From: an uncultured Gelidibacter sp.
GTDB taxonomy: Bacteria > Bacteroidota > Bacteroidia > Flavobacteriales > Flavobacteriaceae
Direction: 5' to 3'
DNA length: 64,000 nt
Assembly (NCBI RefSeq): GCF_947500795.1
Contig: NZ_CANMTE010000003.1
Location: forward strand, 372,001-436,000
Part shown: positions 1 to 9,181 of the stretch, piece by piece
How positions within the stretch are numbered: position 1 is the stretch's first letter
Layout of the letters: the number at the start of each line of letters is the position of its first letter
Position numbers and translations under genes: made by a program
Notes under the pieces: model-generated
Database searches by the model: none
What the model saw: the letters and a program-made list of their open reading frames with translations, nothing else
What the model was told of the DNA's origin: nothing

Positions 1-694
1 CGACAGCAACATCCTCCTTATCAGAAAACAGATAAAACTCTAATTCAAAATTATCCTTTTTCAATAATTCCGATAATTCGATTAACTTATTCACATAGGC
101 ATTACCTTCTTCATATTTCCAATGCCTTAATACAACCCCGATTTTCTTAATGTTATTGGCTGGGTTAATTTTAAAGTTACACCATTCCTGAAATTCTGAC
201 AAGAAACATAAATCTGCTCCAAGATGGTAATTTTGTAAGTTTAAGCTCCTGCATTCTTCGTATGAATATTGATCTCTAACCCAAGTGAATGAAGATTTCT
301 TTAAAATAGAACTGGCAAATATATCTTCTTTTATGCCATTATTAAATGGCCCCAACCCTACACCAATCATAGCGTATTTAGAGCGTTGATTTATCATCCA
401 TTTATAAGCAGATAATCTTATTTTAAGTTTTTCAATAAAACCGCTCTTTTTAGATGTAAAAGAAAAAAATTGCGTCCCTCCTGCATAAAGAACTAACTGT
501 ACATCATTGCTACTAGGTGAACCCACATTAGCGTTTGCCGCTAAATCTCTAGGATAATATAACTCGTCACAATCGTAAACAGTATCATCATCTAACCCAA
601 GTTTGGTTAAAAATTGATGACATGCTAAGAGCAGTGCATCATCGCCAAAATTGCCTTCTGAAAAATTTCCTTTAATAAGTATTTTTGATTTCAA
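1..694 (-). CDS. Polysaccharide pyruvyl transferase family protein (C-terminal part missing at window edge)
   Basis: The visible 231 codons begin KSKILIKGNFSEGNFGDDAL, the glycine-rich opening typical of the polysaccharide pyruvyl transferase (WcaK/CsaB-like) superfamily, followed by VLYAGGTQFF and YAMIGVGLGPF segments of the Rossmann-like fold. Such enzymes add ketal pyruvate to sugars of exopolysaccharides; some family members act only as related glycosyl-modifying enzymes. The start is TTG at 694: an in-frame TAA lies 12 bases upstream and no ATG occurs before about codon 80. The gene follows the flippase gene on the same strand and is probably co-transcribed with it. The 3' end lies outside the window, so catalytic C-terminal residues cannot be checked. 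Confidence 0.7.
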   Translation of the reverse strand, partial: MKSKILIKGNFSEGNFGDDALLLACHQFLTKLGLDDDTVYDCDELYYPRDLAANANVGSPSSNDVQLVLYAGGTQFFSFTSKKSGFIEKLKIRLSAYKWMINQRSKYAMIGVGLGPFNNGIKEDIFASSILKKSSFTWVRDQYSYEECRSLNLQNYHLGADLCFLSEFQEWCNFKINPANNIKKIGVVLRHWKYEEGNAYVNKLIELSELLKKDNFELEFYLFSDKEDVAV

Positions 695-774
695 TCTTTT
701 TATTTTTTAATTATATATTCATTGGACATCAAATTGTTGATAACATCCAATACATGTTAAACCATATCTTCACA

Positions 775-2313
775 TTAATTAAAACCTGATTTTTTGATTT
801 TAATTATCTGGTTGACAATTTTTGTTTTCTCTGATTTTGACAATCCAATTTGGTAAACTAAGAATATCAGAACACTTGTAGAAGTGACTAAAGTTAACAC
901 AAACCTAGTTATTTCGTTATTAGTAATTGAATGTACTAAAAGTGATATCCCTATCGTAAGGATCAGAATAGGAATCGTCCTTACCACGACTTTTTGTAGG
1001 TAAGTAATGATCGATAATCCTCCGTGCAATTTAGCAAAATATAAACGTAATAATAACGCGGGTATTTCTATTAAAAAAGAAACGATAAGGATAGTATACG
1101 GGGGATATCCTAAATATAGAAATAGATACCCTATTGGTATGATTAACAATATTAATGAGCCTACAATTATTTGATACCATTTAATGTTTCCTACTGCCTG
1201 AAGAATTATGGGTAACCCAGAACCTAATTGGTTGAGTAACGTAATTAAAATTACTAATCTTCCAAAGGTCACTGTATAGTCGGGAACTTCTTTTAACCAA
1301 AGTTTCAAAACAAAAGGCATCTCTATTAAGACAGGAACCGCAATAATGGCTAACATAAAAAAAGAGAATTTACTTGCACTCATTGCCAAATCCAACATAC
1401 GCGTTCTATCTTGAGAACCTTCACTTTTTAAAATTTGAGGATTAAATGAATTAAGTAATGTTGATGAAAACCCTAATAATTGTGAGTTGATTTGATTTGC
1501 AATGCCGTAAGCTGCATTAATGGTGGTGCCATAAAATATATTCAATAGGACAGCTACACCCTGATTTCTTCCAATACTGCAAGCTACCCCAAAAGTATTC
1601 CAACCGGCAAAACTGGTCATATCCTTTATTAAAATTTTGTCGTAATATTTATCTAATTGTATTTTTATAATTGAATATTTTTGCATAGTATACAAACCCT
1701 GCACACCCAATATTAAAACCACACTTAAAGCAGATAACAAACTATAAATGAACAACTTATCAAATCCGGTGTAAAACAAATAAAATGCGATTAGCAACTT
1801 TAATACAGAGCTAACGATTTCAAAGAGTGCTACAATTTTGAAATTTTCATGAGAATTCAGCAATGCTTCAAAAGGCACAGAAAACACCGTTATCATGGTG
1901 CTAAATGTCATAAAGTGAAAAACTGTTTTGGCTATATCAATTTTATCTTCACTTATATTTAAAATATTTTCAAAAAAGAAGAACCCAGCTACTTCTAAAA
2001 TGAGAGCAATACCAATTGCCAAAATTCCATGTAAAATGAAACTCGTATTAAATACAGTATTTAGTTTTTCATTATCCTCTGTCCCGAGATAAAAAGACAT
2101 AAAACGCTGAGTCGAAATAGACATTGAGTTCTTGAGAAAACCTAACAATGCAATTAATCCTCCAACTACCGCATATATTCCATAATCCTCTACACCTAAA
2201 GCTTCTAGAACCAACCGTGTAGAGTACAATGCTATTGCAATTGTAATAAGCATTTTAACATATAAGATTGCCGAATTAAAAGCAATGAGGCTATTTCCTG
2301 CCTTTTCTTTCAT
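775..2313 (-). CDS. Wzx-like lipopolysaccharide/O-unit flippase (MATE/MOP superfamily)
   Basis: The 512-residue protein has about 12-14 hydrophobic segments spread over its whole length and no extracytoplasmic domain, the plan of the polysaccharide-transport branch of the MOP superfamily. The N-terminal half carries the ALYSTRLVLEALGVEDYGIY stretch, close to the conserved RxLG..xYGxY region of Bacteroidota Wzx-like proteins. It is expected to move lipid-linked sugar repeats across the inner membrane. It lies between the pyruvyltransferase-family gene and wecB on the same strand, within the sugar-nucleotide locus, which supports the role. ATG start at 2313. No polymerase (Wzy) is visible in the window; it should lie further left. 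Confidence 0.8.
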   Translation of the reverse strand: MKEKAGNSLIAFNSAILYVKMLITIAIALYSTRLVLEALGVEDYGIYAVVGGLIALLGFLKNSMSISTQRFMSFYLGTEDNEKLNTVFNTSFILHGILAIGIALILEVAGFFFFENILNISEDKIDIAKTVFHFMTFSTMITVFSVPFEALLNSHENFKIVALFEIVSSVLKLLIAFYLFYTGFDKLFIYSLLSALSVVLILGVQGLYTMQKYSIIKIQLDKYYDKILIKDMTSFAGWNTFGVACSIGRNQGVAVLLNIFYGTTINAAYGIANQINSQLLGFSSTLLNSFNPQILKSEGSQDRTRMLDLAMSASKFSFFMLAIIAVPVLIEMPFVLKLWLKEVPDYTVTFGRLVILITLLNQLGSGLPIILQAVGNIKWYQIIVGSLILLIIPIGYLFLYLGYPPYTILIVSFLIEIPALLLRLYFAKLHGGLSIITYLQKVVVRTIPILILTIGISLLVHSITNNEITRFVLTLVTSTSVLIFLVYQIGLSKSEKTKIVNQIIKIKKSGFN

Positions 2314-2500
2314 CTATAAATGCAATTAGCAAAGTTTAAATTAAGGTATTTCATGAAAAAGAACACTTCAGAAAAATTTATCTCACAAGATTATTCGATT
2401 TCTAACAAAATTCCACTGTGAATTTTTATCAGCATCGTCAGAATGGAAACTATTAAAGAAATTACTGCAAAATCATAAAGGATTAAGTGTTTGGAAAAAA

Positions 2501-3652
2501 CTAAATTTCTCGAAGTATAATTTGAACTATCTTTTTTGCAGCTTTGCCATCACCATAAGGATTATAAGATTTGGAAAATTTTTCATAGAGTGTTACATTT
2601 TGTATTAAACGTTGCGTCTGACCAACAATTTCTTTGGTTTCATTCCCAACTAACTTAACAGTTCCAGCAATAACCGCTTCAGGTCTCTCTGTAGTATCTC
2701 TCATAACTAAAACTGGCTTTCCTAGACTAGGAGCTTCTTCTTGCACTCCTCCCGAGTCAGTTAAAATTATATAGGATCTGTTCATTAATGCAATAAACTG
2801 CATATAAGATTGTGGCGGAATTAAAAATACATTTCCTTCTTTATTCTCAGTATAGTCATATTCTTTCAATATTCTATTTACGGGCTCTCTCACATTTGGA
2901 TTTAAGTGGACGGGGTAAATAAAATTAATATCAGGATTCAATCTTGCCAATTCCGCAATTGCATAGCATATATTTTCAAATCCTTCACCAAAATTCTCCC
3001 TCCTATGTCCAGTTATAAGAATCATCTTTTTATCCCCCAAAAAAGTTAGACTTCGATTAGGCAAACCTTCAAACTCCAATTCTGTTCCTTCTAGCTTTTT
3101 GAGTACGATAAACAAGGAATCTATAACAGTATTACCAGTAATATAAATATCATCATTTGAGACACCATCTTCTAAAAGATTTTTGGAATTTAATTCAGTT
3201 GGCGCAAAATGTAGTTTAGTCAATTTCGTAGTCAATACCCTATTTGCCTCTTCCGGCCAGGGTGAATATAAATTTCCTGTCCGTAAACCTGCTTCAACAT
3301 GCCCAACTGGTATTTTGTTATAAAAACTTGCCATCGCGGCACTAAACACTGTAGTAGTGTCACCTTGTATTAAAACTAGATCAGGTTTTTCTGACTTCAA
3401 AAATTTATCAATTGATGATATTGCCTTTGCTGTCAAGTCACTTAAAGTTTGATTTGGCGTCATCAATTCTAAATCGAAATCAGGCTTAATATCAAATATT
3501 TCTAATACTTGATCCAACATTTCTCTATGCTGACCCGTTACACATATGCGCAAATTAATATTTGCATGTTTTTTCAGTTCAAGAATAATCGGAGCCATTT
3601 TAATAGCTTCTGGTCTCGTACCAAAGATGACTGCAACTTTTTTAATTTTCAT
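2501..3652 (-). CDS. wecB: UDP-N-acetylglucosamine 2-epimerase (non-hydrolysing)
   Basis: This 383-residue protein interconverts UDP-GlcNAc and UDP-ManNAc. It shows the family motifs in order: GTRPEAIKMAP (11-21), QGDTTT with Asp98, HVEAGLR with Glu120, PEEANR with Glu134/Glu135, GHRREN with His216, and LTDSGGVQEEAPSLGKPVL near the C terminus. The length is that of the WecB/MnaA family (about 375). The opening GTRPEAIK separates it from WbpI-type epimerases, which act on diacetamido-glucuronate and typically open with GARPQFIK, so UDP-GlcNAc is the likely substrate. In this locus it would supply ManNAc-derived precursors, although no UDP-ManNAc dehydrogenase is in view. ATG start; a promoter candidate lies about 130 bases upstream. 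Confidence 0.93.
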   Translation of the reverse strand: MKIKKVAVIFGTRPEAIKMAPIILELKKHANINLRICVTGQHREMLDQVLEIFDIKPDFDLELMTPNQTLSDLTAKAISSIDKFLKSEKPDLVLIQGDTTTVFSAAMASFYNKIPVGHVEAGLRTGNLYSPWPEEANRVLTTKLTKLHFAPTELNSKNLLEDGVSNDDIYITGNTVIDSLFIVLKKLEGTELEFEGLPNRSLTFLGDKKMILITGHRRENFGEGFENICYAIAELARLNPDINFIYPVHLNPNVREPVNRILKEYDYTENKEGNVFLIPPQSYMQFIALMNRSYIILTDSGGVQEEAPSLGKPVLVMRDTTERPEAVIAGTVKLVGNETKEIVGQTQRLIQNVTLYEKFSKSYNPYGDGKAAKKIVQIILREI

Positions 3653-4009
3653 ATTATTAAATTATATTTACTATTTCTTATTTGAATACAAACATGACAT
3701 AAGATTACTAGATAATTCAACTGCTTTTAAAATAACAGACTCTGTATGTAAAGCATTCTTTCTGTAATTATATTATTTTTGGAAAGTGGCAAAACTACGA
3801 CAATAAGAAGATTAACCAACTTTAAAATTATTGTTTTATGCCATTAGAAGTTAATTTAATATCAAATTTATAGCACGCTAATTATATTGCTTAATCCCCC
3901 TTTATTACTACAAAACTCATCATTATAAAATTATATTCAAACACTCGGGAAATTTACTGTAATACATGCATATATTATCTTGCTTAATCCCAGGAATTAA
4001 TACTTTTAA
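3653..4009. other. Intergenic stretch between wecB and rmlA
   Basis: This 357-base AT-rich spacer breaks an otherwise tightly packed minus-strand sugar-nucleotide locus. Apart from a promoter-like element near 3790-3818 I see no convincing gene or terminator hairpin. An open frame on the plus strand across its left end is the antisense of wecB and has no recognisable product. The size and the promoter suggest that wecB, the flippase and the pyruvyltransferase form a separately started unit. Confidence 0.5.
3790..3818 (-). promoter_or_regulatory. Candidate Bacteroidota-type promoter for wecB
   Basis: On the minus strand a TTG (3818-3816) is followed after 18 bases by TAGTTTTG (3797-3790). This fits the primary sigma factor consensus of Bacteroidota (TTG, 17-23 bases, TAnnTTTG). 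Transcription would begin near 3783 and leave a leader of about 130 bases before wecB. It is the only such element I found in the spacer, but AT-rich DNA gives chance matches. Confidence 0.4.
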
Positions 4010-4882
4010 TTATTTGGTGATAATAGATTTTACATAATCATAATAATCACCTTTATAATCCGCGATTTCATCTGCAACAATGTCCTTATTAATCCATCCA
4101 AAGTTCATTGCGATCTCTTCTAAACATGCAATTTTAAGTCCTGTCCTTTTTTCTACTGCTTTCACAAATTCAGTTGCTTCCGTGAGGGCTTCATGAGTGC
4201 CCGTATCCAACCAAGCAAACCCTCGGCTTAAGATTTGAAGCTTCAAATTTCCCTGCTCTAAATAAGCTTGATTGACCGACGTTATTTCCAATTCTCCACG
4301 ATGAGAAGGCTTCAGTGTTTTGGCTATCCTAACGATAGAATTAGGGTAGAAATACAAACCTACTACTGCAAAATTTGATTTTGGTTGCTCAGGCTTTTCT
4401 TCAATACTAATGACGTTCTGATCTGAATCAAACTCTGCCACACCATATCGTTCTGGGTCCTTTACATAATTACCAAAAATAATAGCTTTACCATCGTTAT
4501 GCACGGCTTGTACGGCATCACTTAACCTCTTTTGAAAACCGGATCCATAAAATATATTATCTCCTAAAACCAAACACACGTCATCTTCTCCAATAAACTC
4601 TTCACCTAAGATGAATGCTTGAGCTAATCCATCTGGACTTGGTTGCTCCTTATAACTTAAATTCAACCCCAATTGAGATCCATTCCCAAATAACGCTTTA
4701 AAATTGGGAAGATCTCTTGGCGTAGAAATAATTAATATATCTCTGATACCTGCCAACATTAATACAGATAATGGATAATAAATCATCGGTTTATCATAGA
4801 TAGGCAAAAGCTGTTTACTAACGGCTATTGTTAATGGATGTAATCGTGTTCCAGACCCACCCGCTAAGATAATTCCCTTCAT
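4010..4882 (-). CDS. rfbA: Glucose-1-phosphate thymidylyltransferase
   Basis: The 290-residue RmlA/RfbA protein makes dTDP-glucose from dTTP and glucose-1-phosphate. The nucleotide-binding signature [11 protein letters not shown] is at 8-18, followed by [16 protein letters not shown], the [11 protein letters not shown] substrate loop, [10 protein letters not shown] with the metal-binding Asp, [10 protein letters not shown], and the [11 protein letters not shown] segment. Length and order match the family (about 290). It follows rmlB by 47 bases on the same strand, so the two first steps of dTDP-deoxysugar synthesis are linked. The rhamnose-specific genes rmlC and rmlD are absent here, so the final sugar is not set by this window. 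Confidence 0.95.
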   Translation of the reverse strand: MKGIILAGGSGTRLHPLTIAVSKQLLPIYDKPMIYYPLSVLMLAGIRDILIISTPRDLPNFKALFGNGSQLGLNLSYKEQPSPDGLAQAFILGEEFIGEDDVCLVLGDNIFYGSGFQKRLSDAVQAVHNDGKAIIFGNYVKDPERYGVAEFDSDQNVISIEEKPEQPKSNFAVVGLYFYPNSIVRIAKTLKPSHRGELEITSVNQAYLEQGNLKLQILSRGFAWLDTGTHEALTEATEFVKAVEKRTGLKIACLEEIAMNFGWINKDIVADEIADYKGDYYDYVKSIITK

Positions 4883-4929
4883 TTTATATTTTTAAGAGTA
4901 ATGACTTCATAATTACGTCAGTTTATCAT

Positions 4930-5979
4930 CTAATGATATTGTTTAGCATAGAAATTTAGATAGTCTCCACTAGTAACCTTATGTAACCAATCCTCATGTT
5001 TTAAATACCAATCTATAGTATTGGATAAGCCATCTTCAAATGTCACTGAAGGACTCCAGCCCAATTCCAAATTAATCTTAGTAGCATCAATTGCATATCT
5101 CAAATCATGTCCTGGGCGGTCTTTAATATATGTAATTAATTGTTCACTATTTCCTGGGCTTCTGTTAAGTTTGATATCCATTTGCTTGCATAATAGTTGC
5201 ACCAAATCAATATTTTTCCATTCGTTAAATCCTCCAATATTATAAGTTTCTTGCTTTTTGCCATGGTGAAAAATCATCTCAATGGCAATGGCATGATCAA
5301 GAACGTATAACCAGTCTCGGATGAAGTTACCATCGCCATACACAGGTAATGGCTTCTGTTGTATAATATTATTAATAAATAGCGGGATGAGCTTTTCAGG
5401 AAACTGATAAGGCCCATAATTATTTGAACAATTTGAGATTACATACGGTAAATTATATGTTTCTCCATAAGCTCTGACAAAATGATCTGAACTCGCTTTT
5501 GATGCAGAGTAAGGCGAATTAGGACTATAGGATGTAGATTCTACAAATAATCCTTCGGAGCCTAATGAACCATATACTTCATCAGTACTGACGTGATAAA
5601 ACAATTTCTCATCCCAATTTTCCGACCATAAATTTTTAAAAGCATTTAGCAAAACTATTGTACCAATAATATTGGTTTGAGCAAAAGCCAAAGGATTTGC
5701 AATAGACCTATCAACATGAGACTCCGCTGCTAGATGAATTATACTGTCAGGTCTTTCAGATTGGAACAATTCTTCAATAAAAGTTACATCTGTAATATCT
5801 CCTTTTATAAATCGATAATTATTTTTATTCTCAACATCTTTAAGATTCAATAAATTACCCGCATATGTAAGATTGTCCAAATTAATAATTTGGTAATCTG
5901 GATATGTATTAACAAAAAGCCGAATTACGTGGGAGCCTATGAAACCCGCACCCCCAGTAATTAACACTTTTTTTGACAT
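4930..5979 (-). CDS. rfbB: dTDP-glucose 4,6-dehydratase
   Basis: RmlB/RfbB converts dTDP-glucose to dTDP-4-keto-6-deoxyglucose using bound NAD. The extended short-chain dehydrogenase features are visible: GGAGFIGSH near the N terminus (GxxGxxG 9-15), the catalytic triad region STDEVYG (Thr132, Asp133, Glu134), and Tyr157-x3-Lys161 in SPYSASKASSDH. The C-terminal RPGHDLRYAID motif is typical of the family, and 349 residues is normal. It lies upstream of rmlA. As rmlC/rmlD are not nearby, the 4-keto sugar may feed an amino- or deoxy-sugar branch encoded beyond the left edge. Confidence 0.95.
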   Translation of the reverse strand: MSKKVLITGGAGFIGSHVIRLFVNTYPDYQIINLDNLTYAGNLLNLKDVENKNNYRFIKGDITDVTFIEELFQSERPDSIIHLAAESHVDRSIANPLAFAQTNIIGTIVLLNAFKNLWSENWDEKLFYHVSTDEVYGSLGSEGLFVESTSYSPNSPYSASKASSDHFVRAYGETYNLPYVISNCSNNYGPYQFPEKLIPLFINNIIQQKPLPVYGDGNFIRDWLYVLDHAIAIEMIFHHGKKQETYNIGGFNEWKNIDLVQLLCKQMDIKLNRSPGNSEQLITYIKDRPGHDLRYAIDATKINLELGWSPSVTFEDGLSNTIDWYLKHEDWLHKVTSGDYLNFYAKQYH

Positions 5980-6080
5980 CTTAATTGAATTATAAATATT
6001 AAAGTAAAATTAAATTTTGGATTTATTATCAGGTTATCGAATGGATACATTCGTTTTTATCTCTGATTGAAAATCACCAA

Positions 6081-6665
6081 TTAATCCTCTTTCACAATGA
6101 CACTAACTGTATCCTCTACTAACTTATAAATTTCATTGGTTTCAAAACATGAAGCCAAGTGCTCTGAATTAAATTCAAGTTTGTGTCCAGCCTTACTCAC
6201 CCACCCTACCTGATAACCAGGATTACCTATAATAAGTGCATAATCAGGCACATCTTTAGTAACCACAGTGCCAGCACCAATTAAAGCATATTGCCCTATG
6301 ATATTGCCACAAATAATTGTTGAGTTTGCCCCGATGGACGCCCCTCTTTTTATAAACGTCTCCTTAAATTCTTGTTTTCTGACAATAAAACTCCTAGGAT
6401 TTATCACATTGGTAAACACTACAGAAGGACCAATAAAGACATCATCTTCTATCTCTACACCTTCATAAATGGAAATATTATTTTGCACCTTCACATTATT
6501 CCCTATCCTTACATTAGGTCCTACCACACAATTTTGTCCAAACGAACAATTCTTTCCTATTACCGAATTTGATAGAATATGACTAAAATGCCAAACCTTT
6601 GTATGAGCACCGATAATTACATTAGCGTCTATATAACTGGATTCGTGTACAAAAAATTTGCTCAT
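6081..6665 (-). CDS. wlbB: WlbB/WbpD-like UDP-2-acetamido-3-amino-glucuronate N-acetyltransferase
   Basis: The 194-residue protein is almost entirely left-handed beta-helix: repeated hexapeptides such as VIIGAH, VIGKNC, VVGPNV, VRIGNN and VFIGPS run from about residue 13 to 150. The stretches IYEGVEIEDDVFIGPSVVFTN and RGASIGANSTIICG are characteristic of the WbpD/WlbB acetyltransferases that acetylate the 3-amino group of UDP-GlcNAc(3N)A. The neighbour WlbA oxidase, which makes the preceding 3-keto sugar, strongly supports this over a generic sugar acetyltransferase. The aminotransferase between the two steps (WlbC/WbpE) is not in the window. ATG start; the gap to wlbA is 66 bases. Confidence 0.82.
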   Translation of the reverse strand: MSKFFVHESSYIDANVIIGAHTKVWHFSHILSNSVIGKNCSFGQNCVVGPNVRIGNNVKVQNNISIYEGVEIEDDVFIGPSVVFTNVINPRSFIVRKQEFKETFIKRGASIGANSTIICGNIIGQYALIGAGTVVTKDVPDYALIIGNPGYQVGWVSKAGHKLEFNSEHLASCFETNEIYKLVEDTVSVIVKED

Positions 6666-6731
6666 CGATGTTAATTGGTTTAAGGGTTTAGGGATAAATC
6701 AATATAATTTATGAATATAATTCCAAGACAC

Positions 6732-7688
6732 TTATTTCACAAGTTTACAAAACGGATGATACTCGCCCTTCAAGCCAATTGCATCGAGGTTCCTTATTTG
6801 GGAGACCATACTTATGGAACCGTAAGCTTCGTTAAGTCCAAAACCATTTCCTTTTAATATTTCTTCGTAACTCTTACTATGGAGATCAGAAAAACCACCA
6901 CTGAACTCAATGTCTTCGCCGTTAACGGTAATCGCACGATAGGTCGTTAGTCCATTAGATTTTATAGTATTAGGAAGGTACTCAGAATTTACAGAAAGAA
7001 ACCATCTGACCTTGGCATGTTTCAGTTGTAAATATCCCGCGTTGGTATCTGCCGTTTTTAAATGCACTTCAGATTCATTGACATCTCCAAAAATCCAACA
7101 CAGCATATCGAAAAAATGAACGCCAATATTAGAGGCAATGCCACCGGATTTTGCTTCATCACCCTTCCAAGAGACAAAATACCACTTACCTCTAGAGGTT
7201 AAATAGGTCAAGTCAATATCATAAACGTTATTTGGATTAATCTCCAATTCTTTAGCGACTTTTTCTTTTAATGCAATTATGGAAGGATGGAGTCGTAATT
7301 GAAGAATATTATTAATTTTATTTCCGGTTTCATTTTCAATAACTTTCAACTGATCAAGATTCCAAGGATTGAGAACCATAGGTTTTTCTGAAATGGCATT
7401 TGCCCCACTTCTCAAAGCAAACCGAATATGCGAGTCATGTAAATAATTAGGCGAACAAATAGATACATAATCAATTTTATGACCGCTATCTCTTCTCCAT
7501 TTGTCCACGAAACGATCAAAACGTTCAAATTCTGTAAAAAAACTAGCTTGTGGAAAATAACTATCCATCACACCAATACCATCATAAGGATCTAAAGCGG
7601 CCACCAAGTTGTTTCCAGTTTCCTTTATCGCCTTCATGTGTCTCGGTGCAATATATCCGGAAGCTCCAATCATTGCGAAGTTTTTCAT
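6732..7688 (-). CDS. wlbA: WlbA/WbpB-like UDP-N-acetyl-glucosaminuronate 3-oxidase (Gfo/Idh/MocA family)
   Basis: The 318-residue protein opens MKNFAMIGASGYIAPRHMKA, which I recognise as the distinctive WlbA/WbpB start, with a Rossmann NAD-binding loop, then ALDPYDGIG and DSYFP. The family lysine motif EKP is at 101-103 (AISEKPMVLNP), and the C-terminal half contains LTYLTSRGKWYFVSWKGD and GGIASNIGVHFFDMLCWIFG. WlbA oxidises the 3-hydroxyl of UDP-GlcNAcA, starting the route to UDP-GlcNAc(3NAc)A, the precursor of di-acetamido uronic acids in O antigens. It is followed by the matching acetyltransferase. I see neither a UDP-GlcNAc 6-dehydrogenase nor the aminotransferase here. Confidence 0.88.
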   Translation of the reverse strand: MKNFAMIGASGYIAPRHMKAIKETGNNLVAALDPYDGIGVMDSYFPQASFFTEFERFDRFVDKWRRDSGHKIDYVSICSPNYLHDSHIRFALRSGANAISEKPMVLNPWNLDQLKVIENETGNKINNILQLRLHPSIIALKEKVAKELEINPNNVYDIDLTYLTSRGKWYFVSWKGDEAKSGGIASNIGVHFFDMLCWIFGDVNESEVHLKTADTNAGYLQLKHAKVRWFLSVNSEYLPNTIKSNGLTTYRAITVNGEDIEFSGGFSDLHSKSYEEILKGNGFGLNEAYGSISMVSQIRNLDAIGLKGEYHPFCKLVK

Positions 7689-7743
7689 AATTCTTGTTAA
7701 AGTTGAAAATTTATAAACCTTAGCATTTTAATCAATAGCATAA

Positions 7744-9135
7744 TTATCGACCGATGGCATAGTACTGAAAACCAATAGTCTTTAAGGTTTCAGAATTTAA
7801 AATTCCCCGACCATCAAACACAAATGCAGGTTTTTGCATAATATCATATATTTTTTGCCAATCATAAAACTTGAACTCATCCCACTCAGTTAAAATGGCT
7901 ATGGCATGCGCATCTTTACAGGCATTATAAGGGTTGTCTTCTGTAATTAACTGATTTTGATTATCCTCTTCTGTCCTAGAATTTAAATAATTAAGATCAT
8001 TCTGCATTTGTTGTGCAGTTACTTTTGGATCATAAACACAAATAGTTGCCTGCTCTTCAATAAGCTGATCTGCCACATATATTGCCGCTGACTCTCGCGT
8101 GTCATTTGTATCTTTTTTAAAGGCCCATCCAAGAAATGCTATTTTTTTTCCCGAGATAGTATTATAAAGGGTTTTAACAATTTTGGTGGAAAAACGTCGT
8201 TTTTGATAATCGTTCATGATTATGACTTGTTCCCAATAATCTGCTACTTCCTTTAAACCATAAGATTTTGCTATATATACTAAATTAAGTATATCCTTCT
8301 GAAAACATGAACCACCGAACCCCACCGAGGCTTTCAAAAATTTTGGACCTATGCGGCTGTCTTTCCCAATAGCATTTGCTACTTCATTTACATCAGCTCC
8401 AGTAACCTCACATAATTCTGTGAGCGCATTAATGGAAGACACACGCTGCGCCAAAAAAGCATTTGCAGTTAATTTTGACAATTCAGAGGACCATAAATTT
8501 GTTGTAATTATGTTCTCATTAGGCACCCAACTTAAATAAATATCAACTAGGGCCTGAATTGCCTCTACCCCTTCTTTTGTCTGCTCGCCACCAATTAAGA
8601 CGCGATCAGGCATCAACAAATCTTGAACCGCAGTACCTTCTGCAAGAAATTCAGGATTAGATAAGATTTGAAAATTTATTCCGTTACCGGTATTATGTAA
8701 GATACTTTTAATGGTTTGGGCAGTCTTTACAGGTAATGTAGATTTCTCAACAATGATCTTATCTGAGGTTGAGACTTTTGCGATTTGCCTCGCACATAAT
8801 TCAATGTACTTCAAATCGGCTGCCATCCCCTTACCCTTGCCATAGGTTTTTGTCGGCGTATTGACCGAAATAAAGACCATATCAGCCGCTTCTATAGCAG
8901 CATCAACTTCTGTACTAAAAAATAAATTTCGATTTCTTGCTTCAGCCACTACGGCATCCAATCCTGGTTCATAGATTGGTAACTGGTCCAAATCTTCATG
9001 GTTCCAAGCCTCAATCCGAGATTCGTTAACATCAACTACAGTAACTTTTATCTGCGGGTTTTTTTGCGCAATGACGGCCATAGTAGGCCCCCCCACATAA
9101 CCTGCACCTATGCAACAAATAGTAGTTACTTTCAT
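7744..9135 (-). CDS. ugd: UDP-glucose 6-dehydrogenase, animal-like type
   Basis: UGDH oxidises UDP-glucose to UDP-glucuronate in two steps with NAD. The protein opens [18 protein letters not shown] (GxGxxG 10-15) and has [34 protein letters not shown] and the catalytic cysteine Cys277 in [11 protein letters not shown]. Start: a longer reading to 9243 exists, but it would overlap fcl by 62 bases and adds 36 residues unlike the family, so the ATG at 9135 is chosen (463 residues). Details such as [15 protein letters not shown] and [13 protein letters not shown] resemble metazoan UGDH more than the short bacterial enzymes. UDP-glucuronate would supply uronic acids for the polymer. Confidence 0.93.
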   Translation of the reverse strand: MKVTTICCIGAGYVGGPTMAVIAQKNPQIKVTVVDVNESRIEAWNHEDLDQLPIYEPGLDAVVAEARNRNLFFSTEVDAAIEAADMVFISVNTPTKTYGKGKGMAADLKYIELCARQIAKVSTSDKIIVEKSTLPVKTAQTIKSILHNTGNGINFQILSNPEFLAEGTAVQDLLMPDRVLIGGEQTKEGVEAIQALVDIYLSWVPNENIITTNLWSSELSKLTANAFLAQRVSSINALTELCEVTGADVNEVANAIGKDSRIGPKFLKASVGFGGSCFQKDILNLVYIAKSYGLKEVADYWEQVIIMNDYQKRRFSTKIVKTLYNTISGKKIAFLGWAFKKDTNDTRESAAIYVADQLIEEQATICVYDPKVTAQQMQNDLNYLNSRTEEDNQNQLITEDNPYNACKDAHAIAILTEWDEFKFYDWQKIYDIMQKPAFVFDGRGILNSETLKTIGFQYYAIGR

Positions 9136-9181
9136 CTCATTAATTTTTTTACCTCTCATTATAGAACCACAATCACTTATT

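Noticed and set aside
2501-3652. WecB as WbpI-type epimerase completing the diacetamido-uronate pathway
   Set aside because: The N-terminal GTRPEAIKMAP and other motifs are of WecB type; WbpI proteins open differently.
3546-3767. Plus-strand open frame over the start of wecB and its spacer
   Set aside because: Mostly antisense to a secure gene, hydrophobic low-complexity product without family.
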